Source: Ceratodon purpureus
Taxonomy: Eukaryota; Streptophyta; Bryopsida; Pseudoditrichales; Ditrichaceae
Reading direction: 5' to 3'
Length of the DNA stretch: 64,000 nucleotides
NCBI GenBank assembly: GCA_014871385.1
Contig: CM026421.1
Location: 11,297,128-11,361,127 of the forward strand
The position numbers were made by a program, and so were the translations under genes. Shown here piece by piece: positions 9,244 through 19,618 of this stretch. The notes beneath the pieces were generated by a model that saw only the letters and a list, made by a program, of their open reading frames with translations, was not told the DNA's origin and did not search any database. Position 1 is the first letter of the stretch. The number at the start of each line of letters is the position of its first letter.

Positions 9244-11760
9244 CTGGTTTTTCCAGGAAGCAGAGGGCAGGTCATGATAGGCGTAGAGATATCTGCTGAG
9301 GCTGTCATTAAAATTTCTCGCAATCGAGGAATACCAAGTGTCACATTCATTTCTCCTCGCCCTGCAAAATGAAAAGTATTCAATCTGTACATCATGTTTA
9401 AAAGAAGAAATCCAACTTCGTTTATGATACTTCATAAATGAAGAGGACTAAGAACCTGAGAATAGCATAAGAGTATTCAAGTAACAAGATGGCCAAGTCT
9501 ACCAGGGAAAACAAAACCTTTAGACAACAACAAGAACTTCGTCATATGATTGCACTAAAAATGCGAGAATAGCACTGAGGGCTTCGCATCTCTAATCTTT
9601 AAATCCTAGCAGCTTTTAATACAAGAGAAGAAGATGAGACTCAGATACGTACGTCATCTGAGTCGAGGGTTCGCCAATTGACTGTGGAGCAAGACATCCA
9701 ACGGGTTCACCAAGTTGCGCAAGACTAGAAGCATATTTTAGCGACATCAAGTATCTGAAGTCCTCCCTTTCTTTGTGCTTTATTAGGTGCAATCTATTCT
9801 TCTCTTCCTCAGATGACTTACTGCTGGCAATGAATCCTTCTGCCTTGTCATCGAAAGCCATAGACATACCCGCAAGTGATCCTCCTCCTGGCTTGTTATC
9901 ATCGTCATGTTCAACATCTTTGTGTCTGTGTTTCTTGTTACGTTTTCTAGGCCGTTCCATCTAATCTTTGCCAAGCCGTAACGAGACGAGGTCTTTCTTC
10001 TGCAAAATGTGCATAAACACACCAATTGCATCAAGGAAACTGCGAAATTGATATGACATTCGGTACATCTATACATGATTGCTTAATAGCATGTAAGATT
10101 TCTACCTGCTTTGGAAAAAGGCGGTATTAAATAATTGCAAAAGCACATCAAATCATTTCTGTACTCTAACTGGGTTTTCTCAAAGCTTGGATATTCCCAA
10201 AGATAGCGAATAACTATTCGAACTACTCTGCTAAAAGAAATCGGGAGTGTTGTGCTTACAACTGCTAGGAGCTGAAATTTCAACAGATGGCCTGTCTTTG
10301 TCACATCAACACCATCCTCTCCGTAACGGAACTGCACTATTGAACCGTCAGAGTCACGGACAGTATAATCGTAGTGTACATTCAAAAATTTCAAATTCTT
10401 CATAAGGCATCTCTGTAAGTAAGTTGTAACCACTTCGAGAGGTTTTGACAGCCGTATCCTTCAGTCTGTATCACAAAGAGTTAGCATTAGACCATAAGTA
10501 TTCAAACAATATTACCAAAAATTTGTTAACACTTGTGCGAATCTGAAAATTGCAATCGGCCAGCGTCTGAAGCCCAGTACGCAAACTATATACTGAACAT
10601 AGATACGCCTTTCAACCAATCTGCTGACGCTATTGTTCGCTCATGCGTTCGTGAGTTTGGTCTGATATAGAATTCCAGACCACTACGAAGACATATGGAC
10701 AAATAGAAAAACCACAAATTCAAAAGCATTGCATCAAAATGAATAGTATCTGAAAGAATTGGGGAGGCAATGTTCAGTACCCATCTCGGTCTGCCACAGA
10801 ATGGAATTTATATTCCTGTGGACGAAGACCACTCAAAAACCGCTCTCCAATAAAGCCACCAGCACGTGCACTTGCGTCCCAAGGAGGAAAACACGGCAAA
10901 CTCTTCCCTGAACTCATACGAGGCACACGCTTGCCTTCAAGCTCCTGTTGTCCAAGCAATGATGGGAATTGTGTGAAGTTGACCTGCAACAAAATCACGA
11001 TGATGCGTGAGTTAACAGTTGAACATCCAGAGTAACATAGAAACGCAGGAAGAAATAGAAGCTAGACCGTAACAGTCATTACGGAATAGCCAGAAATATG
11101 TAAACACGATCACATAGTGGAGAATTGCATACGCGCGATCGGCAACAGTAGCTGCAAGAGACAGAATACATTAGAGGCTCAGGGCCTTACCAGCCCTCCC
11201 TTGGCACCGGTAATGGTCATCAGAGAAAGACAATTCGCGGGGAAAGGTTTCATCAGGCCCGGAGGGAAGATCGTACTGTTGATATCCAAAGTAATGAGCT
11301 TGAGGGCACTCGTCAGAAGCATATCAAGCCGTTTGGTAGCAGCCTCTCCTAATTTACTTTGCATTCGCTTTTCCACTTCATCCCTGATCTCCTCCATATT
11401 AAACTCTGCTTCTATCAAACCATCAAATGTTATAGAAAGGCACACATGATAGCATTGCTGTGTAACTATGTAAATACTTCCAGAGTAAGATCCTCGTTGA
11501 ATAAATCCAATACAAAAGACGATTGAAGCATCTGTACCATACAGTTCGCTAAACTTCTGTAACCATGAAGATTTGTGGCGTTTTATCAAAGATATGATTA
11601 AGACACGGATGAAGAGTTTACCTCCTTCCTCGTCAACACATGCGAAACGCGCATTCATTTTGTCCCCTAGATTGTCAGTTTCTGTCAACTTCTGGCGCCT
11701 CGCTTTCTCAGCCTTAGGAATTAAACGGAGGTCTCCAAATCCACAAGTGAACCCATGCAT
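9244..11760 (-). pseudogene. NRPA1: RNA polymerase I largest subunit (NRPA1/RPA190), internal fragment
   Basis: Six minus-strand exons can be read: 11760-11622, 11411-11191, 10983-10781, 10465-10260, 9960-9653 and 9384-9244. They have GT-AG borders, and phases agree except at the break described below. Diagnostic Pol I segments are [50 protein letters not shown] and Y-G-E-D-G-V-D-V. The trigger-loop region follows: [29 protein letters not shown]. The N-terminal two thirds, including the catalytic D-F-D-G-D loop, and the C-terminal exons are absent. The fragment begins and ends at exon borders. A 7-bp insertion near 10417-10427 shifts the frame inside the S-R-S-G-Y...L-Q-R-C-L motif, so it cannot encode a working subunit. 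Confidence 0.9.
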
Positions 11761-12053
11761 CTGTTTCCCATAACAACAGAGATGCAAGCAGTATCATTTT
11801 TTCTATGCACTTAGATGTAGCAGAATAAAAACTTCTACTGGGCTGGAAAAATCCAACCACTTCCCACATCATCACCGTTCTAGATACTGTGCACTCCAAG
11901 TGAATTTGGTCAGAAAACGGTAACAAAGGCGTGCCACTCATCACCGTTTAACTCAAACAGGGCATGCAAGAAATGTCCCTGAACAAGACTAGTTGGTGAT
12001 TACGCACAGCCCTAAACAACAGAGTGAGCCTTGAAGAGTGTTTCCTCTTATAC

Positions 12054-13974
12054 CTGTTTTTGTGCAATTGTGACAAGCTGGGAGGGCGTGATCTTCTTGT
12101 ATCCAAAAGTGACACTTGCTTGTGCTCTACCTATAGATCTGGCGTAGCTTGTGAGCAGAAAAGCAGCTGACGATACAGCCTGCATGTTAGTGGCCGAAGT
12201 CTGCATCTGGAGCCCTCCTGAACACGGCATAACAAATTTTCCTCAATGTTGTTAGAATCTATCTGCGAAGAAATGTAGTTATCATGTACTGTCGACTGCG
12301 AAATGCAATGACTAGTGGCTTAAATAAACGTTGCAAAACCTGAAATTAGAGCAAAGAGTTGAGACTCGCTGGAAATATGAACTTGACTTTTCCGCTTCTT
12401 TTTATGTAGCAAGCAAATAACACTTTTTTTTTGTCAGGCTGCAAAACCATGAGTCCCGTACCTGGAGTATAGGGAGTTGTCGAAGTCGGACTAATGGAAG
12501 AAGGCCATACTTGACAAATATAGCCGTCTGCACGATCTTTGTAACCTTGGAGCCCTTGTATTCCTGTTGAGAGGTGCTGACAGATATATTTGGGGTTTAT
12601 TTTCTTTCTCAATCTGCACTTCATATGTAGTTGCGATGTCACAGCCTGACCTGGACATAGATCTTCATGCAAGAGCCGAACCATTTTGCATATATATGAA
12701 GCATAGTAAGGAATTCTAACCTGAGCACTGTTGATTTGAGCTCCTGCGTACTTGTTATCCCAGTTGAACGAATTTACTGTGACAGTTGCGCCCCCTAAGG
12801 TTTAGCATTGTTGGTAAGAAACTGGAGATAACGATCCATTTTGGGAGCCTTGTACAACCATGCGGCTCCCCAAAGTATTTCATCCTGAGAGTCACACCCC
12901 AAGAATTCAAGTTTGTCAGAATTCAAGTTTGTAGAATCAGCAGGAACTAGTCCATGGTGCAAAAACAAATAAACAGATACTTTTGGAAGGTTTACAGAAT
13001 CTTGTCAAAATGAAGGGGGTTGTAGGATGAGTGCTTGGCTTACGTTGAATCCAGAGTAGGAACAGTAGAAGGGGCATACAGCTGCAGCGAGGCTGTCACT
13101 ATACTTGCCTCGATACTGGTCAGCAAAATCGAAAATCTGCGAACAGCAATCCAATCATTTTCATTCTCAACATTAGGCAAAGTTTAGAAAGTTTATGGAC
13201 ATTGAACTATCTTAAAAATGTTATTTTCTGTTTCTAAATGCTCGTCTGCATGTTTGCACTAGACTGGAACGAGAATTCAACCATGGAATGAGCTGAATGA
13301 GGAAGGACGTCCGGACCACTTACTCTCCTCGCGCTCCTCAGAAGTTTGTTGGAGTATTCAGTATCAACACGGCGGAAAGCAATGGAAGCTGCGGCAAACG
13401 CTGCAGCAGTCTCTGCCGCGACATCAGATCCTGGATTTTTGGCATCCACTTTGTAGGTGGTGCGAGGCGCTTTCCATATCCTCAGGCCTTTCCCAGCAAC
13501 TATGATCAGCATTTGGTTCCCCGACCTGAGTTAAGACACACCAAACAGTGCTCTATATTCGTCATGGAGTATAGTATTTCATTGATCATCCTTCATCTGT
13601 CTGCATATTTCTGCTTCTGTAATACAACCTCCAGACACTTCTGTCAGGTGCCGATCGAAACCAGACCCGGGACTGTCTTGTTTTATATTGATAATCTATA
13701 TAATTCTAGCAGTGAAATTCTAGCATAATTGTAAGGCATCGTTCATGAAACCAACATAGAGACTGACCTGCACCCAGATTTCGTTCGCGGCGGTGTAGGC
13801 CTTCAAGAGATAATCTGTCCCCCAGCACATATTGTTCAATGCATCTTGCAGCTGGCCGGTTGACTGGAAATTATCGCCGGATTCCACAACATTCCAGGCA
13901 AGGGTAGTGATGGTAAAAGCCATTGGCAACCCGAATTTGACGTTGTCTCCGGCATCGTACTTGGCGAGCAGATC
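12054..13974 (-). pseudogene. Endo-1,4-beta-glucanase, glycoside hydrolase family 9, internal fragment
   Basis: Six minus-strand exons: 13974-13768, 13525-13324, 13136-13044, 12884-12721, about 12600-12462 and 12217-12054. Family 9 motifs are K-Y-D-A-G-D-N-V-K-F-G-L-P-M-A-F (catalytic-base Asp region), [33 protein letters not shown] and N-W-D-N-K-Y-A-G-A-Q. The signal-peptide/first exon and the last exon(s) with the conserved His and the catalytic Asp/Glu signature are missing, again at exon borders. Damage: one extra base at about 13467-13473 just after E-D-M, an in-frame TAG at 12795-12797 and a frame change right after it. It is therefore a cell-wall hydrolase relic, upstream of and on the same strand as the NRPA1 fragment. 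Confidence 0.9.
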
Positions 13975-14862
13975 CTAGCTGAGATGGTAAGTCTTTGACA
14001 TTGAAGATTGCAGGTGATCCTCGACTACTTCCATAGGTGGAAGTTAAATTTCGCCCCTTCCCGGGTGAAGGGGAGGTTGAGGTGGAAGTCCTTGTGAACT
14101 TAGGAGAAGAGCCTCCGGATTTTAAAGTAGATCAGGGAGTTTGTGACGCGGCCGGCGAATTCATTGATGGGTGTCTGTGCAGGCGTTGTCTTCGTACACC
14201 GTACCTTTGAACTAAAGAGAATACTTCGGGGAATGTGGTCTTATTCAAACCAAGCATCGTGGCACGAAGCCGAATATATTTAAGGGTTTCTTTGGACCTT
14301 TAACGTCGCTCAAGAACTGAACACGGCGACCACAAAAACAGAAGCCACCCGAAACCAAATAGATAGACATTCGTAACCTCCACAGCACATGTTTTCAATT
14401 CATAGAGGACTACAGTTCCACCGCAAGTCCTACTCCCGTATGAACCATCCATCCATAGTAGGCATGACAGTAACCCTGCTCTCATTCCTTAAGCTTCACA
14501 GGGGACTTCTTCAGCGTCGTTAAGACATGTGCAGTTAATCAGTGCACTTATATCGCCCGAAAATGATCACTGAAGCAGTCAATCTAGAAAGTAGAACATA
14601 GAATTTGCATACTCAATAACTTCAGACCAAGGTACGCGAGGGGACACCAAAAAAAAACAAACCCTAAACGTAGTAACGTTGGCGATGCAGGAACGTATGC
14701 CACATTCACCACAACGAATCTGCATGGTTGTGGAACCTTGAAACCAACATCGACTGACTGTCCTAAGGTGCACTGTAACCATACCGAGCAACTTCCGAAC
14801 ATCCTAACCCCATGGTACAAATATGAAGACCCAGGTTCAGAAAAATAGGTAAAGTCAGGCAC
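13975..14862. other. Stretch with no recognised gene
   Basis: Between the GH9 relic and the next minus-strand ORF. Only short open frames are present (minus 14300-14485, 14579-14862), without known motifs. No GH9 N-terminal or signal-peptide exon was found here, which supports truncation of that gene. Confidence 0.4.
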
Positions 14863-15540
14863 TCACAGCTTCGGACCTATCCCGGCGCAATCAGTCTCGG
14901 CATCTCCTAGCATCTCAACCACCGCCATGCTCTGATCCTCCGACCACGAAGTTCGCTCACAGGTTGCTCCACCTTGACGTCGGTCTACACAAAGGTTTGC
15001 ACCGTGCCCTACCTGTCCCGGACAGTGAATTCCCTGAAGCTCTTCCCACTTCGTGTGTAGAGCCTCCTCCACTCTGCCGTCCTTCTGCCACGAAATGTAC
15101 TGTTTCCGACAGACGTCGTGTGCAAATTTTGCCCAATTGATCTTGGCCTTCCCGTCCCTCTCCGCCAACCAACTCCTTAGAAAAAAGCGCGCAAATTCCT
15201 TGTTCGGAGGTGCATGGTTGTACATAGCATGGTACTGCTGCCAGATTTCTCCACACTCCTTCTCTGTGATAAACTCATTTGCCACAACTCGGATCCCACT
15301 GCCTCCTTTGTTTGGAAACACTCTCTTGAAGTGAGCCTCGCTAACATGTGACGTCCCGCATTCTGTCTTCGCACAGATGCCGCTGTCCTCTAACTTCAGG
15401 TTCTCGGCAAAGTCTTCAACAGTCCACCGACACCGTTGGTGGAGCCCTTTTGCGAACTTGATCCTCTCAACATTTTTCCTGTTCAATTCAGGATCAGGTT
15501 TCGTGAGCACGCCCACCACCTCAGCCTTTGCAGAATCCAT
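14863..15540 (-). CDS. Unrecognised 225-codon open reading frame
   Basis: A single uninterrupted minus-strand frame starting at an ATG (15540); an in-frame GTG lies two codons earlier. The product is hydrophilic, without a signal peptide or membrane segment. Aromatic and charged residues are regularly spaced (W-T-V-E-D-F-A-E-N, F-I-T-E-K-E-C-G-E-I-W-Q-Q-Y, F-F-L-R-S-W-L-A-E, W-A-K-F-A-H-D-V), suggesting a helical fold. Four Cys residues in the first third (C-R-W, C-A-K-T-E-C-G-T) do not make a recognisable finger. It sits between the OPR and GH9 fragments on the same strand. Telomere-like AGGGTTTAGGGT motifs lie 117-130 and about 600 bases upstream. Function unknown; it could also be a fragment of a repetitive, element-borne gene. 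Confidence 0.45.
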   Translation of the reverse strand: MDSAKAEVVGVLTKPDPELNRKNVERIKFAKGLHQRCRWTVEDFAENLKLEDSGICAKTECGTSHVSEAHFKRVFPNKGGSGIRVVANEFITEKECGEIWQQYHAMYNHAPPNKEFARFFLRSWLAERDGKAKINWAKFAHDVCRKQYISWQKDGRVEEALHTKWEELQGIHCPGQVGHGANLCVDRRQGGATCERTSWSEDQSMAVVEMLGDAETDCAGIGPKL

Positions 15541-15599
15541 CCACACGCAAGTCCTACGATCAGGTTACTCTGTAACAGCAAGTCCACCTGTGCAATCGC

Positions 15600-16136
15600 G
15601 AAGCCCTAAACCTAAGGACCCTGAACCCTGTTCTGTCGAATGCTTGGAAATTTGACACCCTAAACCCTCGAAGCAAGGTCTGCTCCAACAGAATTCCCTC
15701 GCAAACTAAATCCCCGGCCACTCACCCCCTCAGACACAGGATCAACAAACTTTCGGAAAGAAAAATTTCGCACTTTCTCCCAAAGCCTCGCAGGCAACGT
15801 AATCGACCAACCAGACTATCTCGATGCAACTCACTTACTCTCGGACTCCAAAGTGTCAAGACAGTGAAGTGCACCATAACTGACTGTGAAGGTTCTATTT
15901 CGCTTGACCTATCCTCAAGCTGACTCCGTAGACCCTCTCCAACATAAATGACGCCGCAACGCACCTGCATGCATCAACTCCCCTGCCTTGGGAAAAGGTG
16001 TTGATCCGGTTGAAGGGTAGAATTGGCTGCGGAGCATTCACAACACTTCCTTCCGGGATCCTCCACAATGAAGACGTTTAACTCGACTCCTGTGTCCACC
16101 CTTAAACCCTTCCAACAAGTGTCACCCTAAACCCTA
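15600..16136. promoter_or_regulatory. Cluster of telo-box-like CCCTAAACCCT motifs
   Basis: Motifs ACCCTAAACCCT at about 15657-15668 and 16124-16135, with degenerate relatives at 15604-15630 (CCCTAAACC, CCTGAACCCTG) and 16099-16110 (CCCTTAAACCC). On the minus strand these read AGGGTTTAGGG and lie upstream of the ORF starting at 15540. Telo-boxes are known plant promoter elements. The motifs are also close to plant-type telomere repeats, so an old interstitial telomere insertion is the alternative. Confidence 0.35.
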
Positions 16137-16301
16137 CTAGCTTCTGTGGCAGTTGAACAGCCCATCGCGTTCCCAAACGTTCCCACAGTACAAAAACAGG
16201 GCACTTTGAATTCACTGTAAATTGGTCACATTTTGCACTTTGTGGTCCACTTTATTGTGCTTCCCCCCAAGGAGGAGCTCTGGACGAAATTAAGTATTTA
16301 C

Positions 16302-17355
16302 CTGCTTCTAGAGCATTTTTTGCCCCAATTCTGAAGTAGTCAATAATCTGTGGAATCTCGTCGGTTCGAAGTGGTCGAGGGGTGGAGTACATTTGCTTGG
16401 AGCTTTTGCCGTCGGCATCTACGAGAGTGGCTCTCCATGGCATGGGCACCGGCATGCTCGTTGATGAGATCGGTGCCGCATTCCCAGGTTGCAACTCTGC
16501 TTCCATAAAAACCAACTCAACCCTTCAATTATTCGGACTATTCAACTCTTTCGAACAAAGGATTACCTCAGTCTATTGCGGTAACTTTGTCATGAACTCT
16601 TCTCAAGGTAGACACGAGCTCTTTACCTGTGTGGGAAGCTCGGCCGACATGCCACAGTTGCAGGAAAAACGTAGCACCGATGTTGTGCACCGCTGTCGTG
16701 ATCGGTTTCCATGACTCGATCTGTTCATTCGTGTAGATCCCAGCAGTGTTCATAAACCTGATATTACATAACCGAAATGGCTGGCTTAATTTCACGGGTT
16801 AATTTATCACAGAAGCGATGGACATTCTAGACCAAAAATTTAGTTCGATTGGAAACATTCAACTAATGTATGTGCTGGAGAGCATACCCGTGACCATCTG
16901 CAGCCACGCAAACGCCTTCGGAAATGAGGAGGCCACCTTCGGAGGCTCTTTGGGAGTAGTATTCATTCATCAGTGAAGTGGCCAAGGTGTCCCGTGCTCG
17001 GCATCGTGTCATGGGAGCCAACACCACCCTGCAACAGCATCACCATCCAATTCACATACTTCATTAAACTCGGGTGAATAAACTTGTGTCCAGTAGCGTT
17101 CTTTCTAGTCGCGTAGCTCTTGTAATCCTATCATTGTGTTGAATTTCAACATTGGTCTCTTAAAGACACAACTTCTTCCTTGAGCTATTCGGTAAATGAA
17201 TCAACAAATATGAGTTAACTACAAAGCATCAATTACCTGTGCTTCAGCTGATGGAGCCCGATTTGAATTGGTTTCATCAGCTCCATTCCAGCTGATTGCT
17301 CCTTACCATCATCTCCCATGGCCTTCTTCGACTCTGCTCTGATCACAGTCACCAT
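16302..17355 (-). pseudogene. OPR: 12-oxophytodienoate reductase-like (old yellow enzyme family), 5' four exons only
   Basis: Four minus-strand exons join in phase: 17355-17237, 17028-16888, 16757-16627 and 16496-16302. They start at an ATG and give about 196 residues of a family that is usually about 370-400. Motifs are P-I-Q-I-G near the N-terminus, L-A-P-M-T-R-C-R-A, E-Y-Y-S-Q-R-A-S-E-G-G-L-L-I-S-E-G, A-G-I-Y-T-N-E-Q-I-E-S-W-K-P-I, F-L-Q-L-W-H-V-G-R-A-S-H and A-A-P-I-S-S-T-S. The second half, with the substrate-binding H-x2-H pair, the catalytic Tyr and most FMN contacts, is absent: after the donor at 16301 no further OPR exon is found down to 14.9 kb. No frameshift or stop occurs in the four exons. 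OPRs are flavin enzymes that reduce enone double bonds, some of them in jasmonate synthesis; this copy cannot do so. Confidence 0.88.
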
Positions 17356-17550
17356 TTTCCAAAATCAAAAGTTTTGAGCACCCCCAAACCTCTTCACAAC
17401 TCTCCACTTTGAATCCCAGACTATCTCAAAGCTCACTTGAACAAACACGAGGAGATTTAACTGCAGTTCTGAAATGGAGTGAAAAGCTCTAGCTCAAACT
17501 GCAGATCTATCTGACAAAGTACGATATGGAAAAACGAACTGGCCCACACA

Positions 17551-17560
17551 AATATATATA
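17551..17560 (-). promoter_or_regulatory. Possible TATA box of the OPR-like gene
   Basis: TATATATATT on the minus strand, about 196-205 bases before the OPR ATG, in otherwise mixed-composition DNA. The spacing suits a TATA box plus a 5' leader of about 170 bases. Inference only. Confidence 0.35.
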
Positions 17561-18275
17561 CTCCGGATCAGCATAGACATTCAAAAGAAGGTTCACCTGA
17601 TTCACAAGAGTGGCTCCTCGCTCTTGTCGGACCGACACAGCCCACGTTGCAAAATGAAGCTTCCCATGTTGCTAGACGATATCGCACACATGTGTGTCGG
17701 AGAAGGAATCTTCCCCGACTCAACCCTCCTCACACTGGCAGCCTGTTGAATCCCCAGCCTGCAAGGTGCACATGGCTCCTCCCTTTGTTCACACAATCGA
17801 CTAACGATCTCATGGGGACCCGCAGCTACTTTATCATGGAGGTGGGACCGATGATCACTGTTCCTTAACCTCAACCAGATGGTCCTCATTTCCACTGAAG
17901 GGACCAAAGTCAGCAGTACTCGGTTTGCAAGCATCCCGCAGGCATCTTGGTTACTAAGTTCGGCGTGGAAAACGAGGAAATCTGAATTACAATCCATTGA
18001 TGCTATTGTATCCTGGTTACTGGTTACTTGTTGCGAAGATGAGACCAATTGAACACTGTTAGGACTCTGCATGACGCCGGCCATAGTCATCTTCCAATGA
18101 AATTCTGTTCAGACATGATGGTGCATTGTGGAGACGGGAGCAGTATCCACACTCAGGCTGAGTGAGCGAGTGGCCGTCCACACACAGGTTCTGCGATCCG
18201 GAATGAGCAAATACTAGTACAAATTAGGTTTACTCCTTTTGATCCGAAAAATTGTCACCTCTACAAGAGAGAAGG
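17561..18275. other. Upstream stretch with one unassigned minus-strand ORF
   Basis: A 162-codon minus-strand frame at 17602-18090 has an ATG start but no motif I recognise, and its codon pattern does not mark it clearly as real. The stretch ends the GC-richer block; composition drops to AT-rich just after 18.2 kb. Confidence 0.3.
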
Positions 18276-18437
18276 CACTGGTAGCAAACCCATCGCTTTT
18301 GATTGTGAAGTTGTGGCTTTTGACTAACTAAAAATGTGGAAGGGACCGCTTTATCTTGTTTGTTGTGTCTGTGCTAACTCCTCAGCTTTTAAAGTGGCTC
18401 AAAATAGAAATCAAAAGCATCCAGTTTGCTACCAGTG
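18276..18437. mobile_element. MITE, inverted-repeat element family 1, copy 1 (162 bp)
   Basis: Bounded by a perfect 14-bp terminal inverted repeat, CACTGGTAGCAAAC at the left and its reverse complement at the right. A second diverged copy of the whole sequence lies at 39257-39434. There is no coding capacity. I could not settle a target-site duplication. It marks the edge between the GC-richer block and AT-rich DNA. Confidence 0.75.
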
Positions 18438-18585
18438 AAGAAGTGATTAGATCTAAGGCCCCCTTTATACACAATATGGAGCTTGCTGGAGGGTGGGCCG
18501 AGTTCAATGTTTTTTCAGCCTCCAATCTGAAAAAAAATTCTCAAAGTCTTTTAGCAACTCCGTAGGCACTTTGGCACTTTGGCAT

Positions 18586-18866
18586 GACATCCCCCAGGCT
18601 GGGACTTACCAAGTGATACGAGCGTTTTTCGGAGGGGCAGGGTTGATGAGCCCTTAGTTTTTGGTTTTTTATTTTAAAATTCCTAAGAGGGTCTCTGTAG
18701 TGTAATTTGGGGCCACAGGTCTCATTTTTCAATTCAAAATTACCAAAAATGGCCTTAGGGGGGTCCAAATTGAAAATTTCAGGGTTTTGGAAGAAAAAAG
18801 CCAACCAATGGGAGTGGCTCTTAAAAACGCTCGTAGCACTAGGTAAGTCCAAGCCTGGGGGATGTC
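18586..18866. mobile_element. MITE-like element with inverted termini of about 45 bp (281 bp)
   Basis: The left end starts GACATCCCCCAGGCT and runs to ACGAGCGTTTTT at about 18630. The right end is its near-exact reverse complement, ending AAGCCTGGGGGATGTC at 18866. Only a few mismatches occur over about 45 bp on each side, so the element could fold back strongly. The interior of about 190 bp is AT-richer and non-coding. The target duplication is unclear. Confidence 0.7.
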
Positions 18867-18944
18867 CTGTCCACGTCGTTGGACTCAAGGTTCTTCATGC
18901 TTGCCAGAACACTAAAAGAAGCTCCCTCACTAGAAGTTTCTCTA

Positions 18945-19618
18945 TTAACCTCTAAAGGCCCTTGGAGCCAAAACTGCCTAAAACATACCCTCACTAATAG
19001 AAATCTATTGCTTTATAAATTAATACATCGAACTGAATATTTGACCATAAGATCTTGTAACGACCTTATTAAAAAAGGTGTGTACCAATTTTGAGGACAA
19101 TCTACAGTATAGATTGCGAGATTATAATGTTTGAAGTCACTGCAAAAAAAAATTAAAAAATGATAATGCCCTGTGAGTATACCAAAGTTTTGATGCCCAA
19201 AACTATACTTTGCATTACATTTTATCCATGGAGGATCATTAATTCCTTTAGATATGGAAGTTAAGTATAAGCTCAGAAAGTTTGAACCTCATACGCGCTT
19301 GGGAAGGCAAAGTGCCCACCCTTTGAAATTTTGTCTTGTCACTTTATGCCCTTGTGAATGACGGGCAACTTGGGCAGAAAACAAGAGATTTTGATTGATT
19401 ATTGGCTGCCTACTGATTTAGAACAGATTCTTCTTCAATTCATAAGTTTTGCATTGTAAATCCAAATGCTTTGAAATTTGCGCCATCACAAAGCTACCAT
19501 TGAAAGCTACATATTAATAAATTAAAAAATAATAAAATTTTGAAACCTTAGAATAGCCTGCCCAGGAGTGCTACGAGCCTACGACTCAAATCGGGTCTCA
19601 AGGGCCTTTAGGAGTTAA
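18945..19618. mobile_element. TTAA-flanked piggyBac-type non-autonomous element, copy C (666 bp)
   Basis: Bounded by TTAA (18945-18948 and 19615-19618). The left terminus CCTCTAAAGGCCCTTGGAG and the reverse complement of the right terminus, CTCCTAAAGGCCCTTGAG, match over about 18 bp. The interior holds the family core (ACCATAAGATCTTGTA ... GATTATAATGTTTGAAGT at about 19043-19135) shared with copies A, B, D and G. No transposase frame. Confidence 0.65.
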
